A stretch of 64,000 nt of DNA from contig NC_049993.1 in NCBI RefSeq assembly GCF_000003815.2, positions 4,078,891 to 4,142,890 on the forward strand, read 5' to 3'. Shown in pieces: positions 57,516 through 64,000 of the stretch (its first letter is position 1; each line of letters begins with the position of its first letter). Source of the stretch: Branchiostoma floridae. Lineage: Eukaryota; Chordata; Leptocardii; Amphioxiformes; Branchiostomatidae. The notes under the pieces were generated by a model. The model searched no databases, had not been told where the DNA came from, and worked only from the letters and a program-made list of their open reading frames with translations. The translations under genes and the position numbers were made by a program.

Positions 57516-58546
57516 TACTTTTTTTTTGTGCAGTGGTGTGTGTTGTCTCCAACTCTTAACAGTCCAACTCTTAAGCAGTCTTAACAGTATGTACAAGGAT
57601 AGAGTTACTAGGGTCAAGGAACTACATCTAGTCTGTTGTACATTGTTTTGGCTAAAGGCTCCAGGCCTACCCAAGCTTCAGAATGCTATCTTTCAAGTTG
57701 GATTCGGCTATGTATACATTTCTGTTTCTCGTATTTGATACAATTGTCCTAATGATCCTGAATAGACTAATAGTCTCCATGTACATGTACTATTTTAACA
57801 TGTTTATAACTACACAAGTTTATATATTGAACTGCTTCTCTTTGCTGCATTCTTATGTACAGAGCTGCATAAAACTGGAGTAGGTCTGTAATCTATGATA
57901 TGTGTATTACAACTTTTATTTCTATCAGTGAATCTTCATTTGCAGGAAGGCAGCTAACACACATACAAATAGCTCTAAACCCTGTCCCCTAAAACTGTGG
58001 TTGGGGTGAGGTGGAATGATCTACAGGTAGGTCCTGTCAAATTACATACAGGAATAACTCCCTCCCATTCTCTTGCATATTTATATACAATCCTCAACAA
58101 GAAATCATGTTGGTAAACATCCCTGGGCACAGAGGCAGGCTCACAAACATCCCTAGCTAATATAAGACCAAGCCTAATGCACCGAGCTTCAAGTTTAACC
58201 AAAGAGAAAGGGAGTATACAACCACCCCTTCAAGACATACAAATGTACAAAGCCATTGCCAGTCTTGGCACTTGTATCCACCAGCACCAGCAAGACTATT
58301 GGAGTACTGGTGGAGCGCTCCTGCCTTACTGCTACAAGCCAAGGGTCATCTATAGTCTGGACTCAGACATTGCAAAACAGACCTCATGGGGGGACCTTGT
58401 GCAAATTAGCCTCCCCCTGATTTAGACGTTGTCAAACAGGCCTTTAGATGGAGCCTGTGACGCATAGCCTATGCCTGGATTCAGACATTTGTCAAACAGG
58501 CTTTCTGAGGAATCTGCGACTCATACTCATAGCCTCTACCCCTGAT
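57516..58546. other. 3' flank (UTR) of LMBRD2
   Basis: No coding exon. On the minus strand this follows the LMBRD2 stop and probably holds its 3'UTR; a minus-strand AATAAA lies at about 57917. Short direct repeats of AGACAT-GTCAAACAGGC at 58365-58570 overlap the last coding exon. Confidence 0.45.
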
Positions 58547-61500
58547 TCAGACATCGTCAAACAGGCCTTTAGGCGGAGCCTGCGACCCGTAACCTCTCCC
58601 TCCCGTCCAGCGGGACCCTGTGGTCTGCCGACTTGACCTCCCTGGAAAACACAACACATCGTTAATTTTATCATTTAAACTGCAAGAGTTTCAGCCCTAT
58701 AAAATGCTATCAGTGCCAGGGTAGGCCTCTGACCTCCAAAAAGAACCCCATGAAAAAGCAGAAGTCCATAACTTCCAGGGTTTGTGTTCTAGACACGCGC
58801 AAAGCTGCTACTTTGAGGGAAAACGCTATACATGCATTGTATACATACATGTACTAGCCAACTGCTGCCTACCCATGTCAGGGACTCCCGCAGCAGTATA
58901 TTAAGATACTGGATACTACCACTCTACATGTCTTTTTCAGTTGGCTAACCAAATTTTTACCATGCAAAGAAGAAAGTATTTGAAGCACACAGACCTGCTT
59001 GGGAGCGTGTGTACTTGGCCCGATCAAACTCCTCATTCTCAGCAAGGCTGTCATCATAGTCGAGAGGCTCCGAGTCCTGGGAAAATGAACCAACCACATT
59101 GGGTTGTAGTTTAGATTTGCTAACAATAACGTTGGAAAATATTGTTGCTGTTTAGGAGAGCTAAATTAATCCCAGGGTCAAATGCTTTGATTAAGTGAAA
59201 GGTACAATTTTAGTAGCCTCCATCAATATCTATCCACCTACGGCACCTAGCTACATAGTGTTTTTGAGAGATCTCTTGAGCGGCAGCCCCCAGGTATCCA
59301 CAGTTTAGATAGACAGGAGTACATTATATTGTTGAGTTGCAGATATCTTTGGACACATTCTTTTGGGGTGGCAGATTTCATATGTGACCTGGCTGACTGT
59401 TATGTACTACAAGGACAACTCCTTTATTAGCTGAAAGTTGTGTATGAAAACTAGCAGTAGAACTAGAGAACTATTCCATCTACTGCATCGGAACGTAAAA
59501 AACAAGAGAGATGTATACATGCCTTGAGTAGCTCCACCTGTGCACTGTCATCCTTGTCGTTCACACGGCTGTACTTGGCTGAATAGACAAACATACATGT
59601 AGTATGAACGTATCTGTGAGCACACGCACACCTGTGTTGTCTCACCTCAAAACCACACATTGCCGGTGCAACTCTACAATATTACAGTGGGGAAGAAGCC
59701 ATGTGTAGGTTGGTACAATGACAGATTGCAAACAGACACATGAACCTTTTTTTACCTATTCTATTATGTCCCAAAGAAGTGAAAACAAACTGAAAGGTGC
59801 ATTACATTTACCTTGTAGTATGAGCATGGTAAGAGGGCGTGTCACACTTAATTGGAATGGATTTACCAATATTGCAGAAACACAGCATGTACAGGGAAAG
59901 TTGCCGAAGAGGGCTAAACTACAGACTCAGCAACAAGAAGACAACTTTTTAAAAATTATTCAGAAACAGGGTTCTAGCTAGTGCATTTTAGCGTAGTGGG
60001 CCACTACGCTAAAATTCGTGACCACTACGCTAAAATAAGGGCCACTACGCTAATTTTTAACTAGTGTAGTGGTGCTTTGCTATCATTTGCTTGTTCAACA
60101 ATGTCTAATCAATGTCTGAACAATGAAAAATGATGATATGCCTAAAGATCAATAAATAAATAAATAAATAAATATGCCATTCAAAACTGACCAAAAATCC
60201 TTCAAATTACATGTGATGTTAACTTTTAACTCTACAATGTCAAAATCTCACTGTGGAAGGGCCAAGACCCCCCTTCCACACCAATCTCCTGATTGGTCGC
60301 TTCTCTACAATGCCATTCCCACTACATTAAAATGAAATCCTGGCTAGAACCCTGAGAAGGAAAACACTCCAAGGAACAAGGAAACAGGATCATTTAGTAT
60401 GATTTACTACACTGAAACATCCCATTGGTTAGTAGTTAAGTTTTCACATCACAAAATCACCCACAAAGTGAAGAGATCAAACACTGCAATGGGTGGACAC
60501 ATCTTTCCACAGGTGCAAATCTGTGATGCACTAAAAGAACATCAGCTGTAAGACAGAAAGAAACTCTACCTAGCTGGGAAGCAATTCTGTGCAGCAGACT
60601 GGATTCTGGAGAAATGAAGGAGGGAGGGTGTTGGACTTGTGGTAGGGAGTAGGGCACATTGAATTTACATATCAATATGTGGTGTGGAAAAGGGGGATGT
60701 GAACAGTTTGTACGAGACCACATCTATGAATGCATTATGTTGGTGTGAGAGAAAGTGTGGAAATATGCAGACTGGGCATGGGGCATGCAAAGTTGCTAAC
60801 ATAAAGCCATATAAAGGTTTTTCAATATAATGCAATGCACCTTCTTTGCAATTAACATTCAATATCTGCTAGTCATATCTGTAATACAGTTACATACCCA
60901 AGATAGCATTTAATGTTTGCAAAAGAAGTCAAAGGATATTCAGAATATTTCTTGCAGAACAACACAAGAAGGGGGTATATAATTATAATAAGTTAACTGA
61001 CTTTGAACCAAAAACAAAAGTAAAAGCACAAGTAAACTAAATGGGAAAGGTAACTAAATGTCAACACAACTTAGAAACAAAAGCTAAGAATGAAGAAATG
61101 GTATCACAATGGGAAGACGTGTTGGGAGATTACTACAACACACAACATCTGTTAGATCACAGCATCATCCAAGAGACAAGTACCTTTCCCATATAGAGCA
61201 CCTGACTTCATACTCCCTCTACCTGAGTCACTGTCACTGGCATCACGGTTCTGTAACGAGCCCACACGGTCTTTTGTGGTACCGTAACGGTCTCTCCACG
61301 ACTGGAAATATACATCATAAGATAATTGATTTAACTGTACAGCAATTAGCTCAATGTTGAGCCTACAAATTAGTACAATGTTGGGTACATTAAAAAAAAA
61401 CGAAATATAAAAAATTCCAAAAATTGCATACATTGCACTTCCTATTACACAGCTATTTCTCTGAATAATCTGAGCAGAAGAAAGCTTTTCTTCTCTGCAG

Positions 61501-64000
61501 TTAAGATAACCTTTGCATCCATCCTTCCTTACCTTTCTTCTGGCTTCACCATCTTCAACTCTCTGCCGTTTTCTCTTCTCTGAAAGTATACATTAAAGGA
61601 CTCTGAGTTGTAAGATGGGGAAAATCATCAAATACACCTTCAGAATATCTATATGCAGACACACCTGCATTACATGTGACACACAGCCACTTACTAAACC
61701 ATACAGCTTCTGGAAAAGTCTTCAGCATGACAAAGGGACATAAAGAACTAATGTGCTATCCAACTAGGGTGAGCCTGTTGGACAGAGCTGCATTGAAGCA
61801 TGGTGTGGAGACTAGCCGACTGCTACCAACCCATGTCAGGGACCCCAGCAGCAGTATAATCAAATACTCATACAATCTTATACAGCAGGTCTGTGTTTTT
61901 TCCCTCCTTGGATCTCAAGGCTTTCAGTAAGACTTCAAGGACTTACCTCTTTTAATCATCTCCTTGCCCTCCTCAATGAGGTCAGAGGTCATATCATCAT
62001 CACCAATAAACTGCTGGAAGCCGAGAAGTCCCAGACAACGGTTGCCAACACTGAAGAATGTCCCCAGGGCAACAACGATGACCAGGATAGGGTAGTAGAT
62101 GTAGAAGCCATCAGAGAGGAAGGAGATGACATCCATGTGGCCCATGATCTAGAGGGGGAGGGAGGAAATACTATGTTATGCTTGTCCATAACTTGAGAGC
62201 CCTATAATTACTCTACTTCTCTATGTTGCCTTCCCACATAGACAACAAAAATTTCGTACAAAATGGCCTCTTCTGCATTAAGTACCTAATTCTTAGCTAT
62301 CAAACAGGAAGAGGATCATCTTATACATAATAACTGTCGTTTTGAAATGGTTCAAGTAGTTTCATTGCTTGTTTGAAATATATCATCAAAGAAAAACATT
62401 TTCTTGCATCAGTTCTACTATGAACAGGACATGTAAAGCTATGAACATTGATTGATTTTCAGTTCATGAAGGTGGTGTAAAGTTCTGTGACTACAAGTAC
62501 AAGCTATTTTGCAATATGATGAATGTGACTCTTCATTGTTACCGAGGTGTAAGCTGTCTCAATCTCCTGGTCTTCATTCCCTGTCACATGTTTGTCCAGG
62601 TGGATCATACCAAGGAAGTTCAGACACAGGGGGGGAGTCAAGCGGCACAGTAACCTGTGGACAGAGTAACAAGATGATGACATGGGGACCAACTTTGTAT
62701 TTGGGTCCCAAAGATGACAAAAATACATAAGGCCACACCAATTTAATTTCTTGGTTCACGGATTCGCTCGCTCCTATTTTTTGAAAAAAAAATTAAAAAA
62801 TAAAAATTACCACTCAGCAAATTTTCACCATTAATGAAACCATTCACCAACTTTCTGGTGTAGCAAAAACTGACACTACTTTTGTAATTTTCAATGAACA
62901 GGTGCTGTTACTGTACAGTAATAGTGTTTTTGTACTTTTTTCAAGCTGAAAACTTTTTATTCTTTATGTTTTGGATTAGCCCTTACCTTTACCCCAACCA
63001 TTTTACAATTTTTATTTTTATTTTTATTTCGCCCTCTCGCTCCATATTTTTTATGAAAAAATCCGTGAACCAAGAAATTAAATTAGTGTGGCCTAATAGA
63101 CATCAGAAAAATATGCATATACCTTGACTGATATATAGACATTCTTTTACTGGTTGTACTCCTAACTTTGATCAACAGCTAGGATCAGTTTACAGTTATG
63201 AAACTACACCTGTATTTGGAAAATCCTTCATTGGAGTAAAAGCTCCATCATTGGAGTGACTTGAATCACTTAGTAATAAAATATCTCTATCATAAAATTG
63301 ACTGATGTACATCAAAGGATTTTAGAAAACTCTCATAAGGCTACCGTTAGTTACATTTCCAAACCAGGCCTGGTTGGGCTGTTTGTGGAGACAAAAAATA
63401 GAAATTTAAAGTACATGTAAAAATATACACAAATAATGCCCACAACTATTCTCTGTGTAGTTTGGTGTCTTTAGTATCATCAGGCTTTTAGCTAGGATTT
63501 TATAATAGGGAGTCCAAACTTATCTGTGAGTCGCGGTAAGTGACTATTGTAGGGGGTCTGGGGGCATCCACTCTCCATGGTGCAGAGTTTTTGATGATTT
63601 CAAGTTAAAGTAGTGCATTCTAAGGTATGCCAAGAGGCAAAAATACTGTTACAGATGTCACAGTAGAAGACTGTGACCACAGATGACCTGGTAGCATCCC
63701 TGGTCAATCAGAATTTCATGCCTGTCAGATGATTTTCTCCCCAGTACAGGGCGTCCAGGGGCATCAAATTTCTTGTTGTTCTAAGAAAAGTGCGTCCAGA
63801 TGACGCGTTGACGCATGCCTGGCTAAAAGCCTGAGTCCCAAAAGCTGCTCTGCCAGGCCCCAGTTTGTGAATGTGATATATAGGCCTTAGACTACGTACA
63901 TGCCACTGAAGAGCAGGCTGTTGGAGTCAGTCTGGTGGTACGGTGCGATGTAGTAGTAGTTGAAGATGCGGATTCTGAACACCGTGAAGTAGACACACAC
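58547..64000 (-). CDS. LMBR1 domain-containing protein 2, C-terminal exons (5' end outside window)
   Basis: Eight minus-strand exons join in phase: 64000(or beyond)-63900, 62654-62543, 62148-61947, 61579-61533, 61301-61184, 59578-59523, 59076-58995, 58641-58547 (TGA 58549-58547). They encode [122 protein letters not shown] and a C-terminal GLFDDV. The family is a multi-pass LMBR1-type membrane protein, linked in humans to regulation of adrenoceptor signalling. This part carries the last two membrane segments and the cytoplasmic tail. One intron has a GC donor (CTCAAG|GCATGT after 59523). It is convergent with the Tie-like/SAM gene. Confidence 0.93.
59967..60354. mobile_element. hAT-like MITE with CACTACGCTAAAA repeats
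   Basis: 388 bp with ends CAGGGTTCTAGCTAG and CTGGCTAGAACCCTG. The CAGGG start is typical of hAT elements. Near the left end is a perfect 15-bp palindrome (59985-60015) and two more direct CCACTACGCTAA copies. An exact 8-bp target duplication was not found. It lies in an LMBRD2 intron. Confidence 0.7.
62731..63093. mobile_element. Harbinger-like MITE, copy B
   Basis: 363 bp, same family as 56170-56613 but in opposite orientation. TAA flanks both sides (62728-62730 and 63094-63096). It lies in the LMBRD2 intron before the exon at 62654. Confidence 0.88.
63097..63899. other. LMBRD2 intron; no other feature
   Basis: Only short frames. A GATGA-rich non-coding stretch with a CTAGGATTTTATAATAGGGA-type repeat remnant near 63493-63830, of the kind seen in dispersed elements. 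Nothing else supported. Confidence 0.4.

Overview
The window looks like a chordate-type invertebrate genome, most likely amphioxus (Branchiostoma). Small, phase-matched exons are separated by compact introns. The encoded proteins are animal multidomain receptors (EGF-CA, C-type lectin, Ig, FN3, receptor tyrosine kinase, SAM, LRR). Repeats are many, short and diverse (5'-truncated LINEs, tRNA-derived SINEs, MITEs, segmental duplications). The species call is inference; nothing was searched. Two runs of N (6471-6570 and 41110-41306) show a draft assembly.

Layout, left to right. 0-5 kb: an intronless C2H2 zinc-finger exon (8 fingers) with a probable 5'UTR exon upstream. 5.4-19.5 kb (+): a complete 15-exon gene that I assembled from splice sites, 576 codons. 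It encodes a type II membrane protein: short cytoplasmic head, one membrane segment, heptad-like stalk, 7 EGF repeats and a C-terminal C-type lectin-like domain without the canonical sugar/calcium motifs. 22.8-25.7 kb: a segmental duplicate of 0.84-1.66 kb, interrupted by a 5'-truncated LINE whose 687-codon reverse-transcriptase frame is still open. 25.9-28.3 kb (+): an intronless, damaged receptor tyrosine kinase (EGF/Ig/EGF ectodomain, membrane segment, kinase). A shorter, deleted copy lies at 38.5-39.1 kb, and its duplicated 5' region is also found, without a gene body, at 28.8-29.2 kb. 32.0-35.6 kb (+): an LRR receptor with 12 LRRs, a membrane segment and a cytoplasmic tail built of 38-residue repeats each carrying a tyrosine motif. 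A 787-bp inverted-repeat element sits between the two halves. 39-45.8 kb: intergenic, mostly repeats.

45.9-55.0 kb (+): a complete 14-exon gene (766 codons). Its ectodomain has Tie-receptor order (Ig-Ig-EGFx4-Ig-FN3), but after the membrane segment comes a SAM domain and a stop, with no kinase. This kinase-less Tie-like/SAM receptor is the most striking object here. 58.5-64.0 kb (-): the eight 3' exons of LMBRD2, convergent with the Tie-like/SAM gene. Two opposite-oriented Harbinger-like MITEs, a deleted mariner and a hAT-like MITE lie in and around it.

The receptor genes look like cell-surface recognition and signalling molecules, a gene class known to be expanded and shuffled in amphioxus. 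Co-location of a Tie-like ectodomain lacking a kinase with decaying kinase copies 6-20 kb away suggests local domain shuffling, but this is inference.
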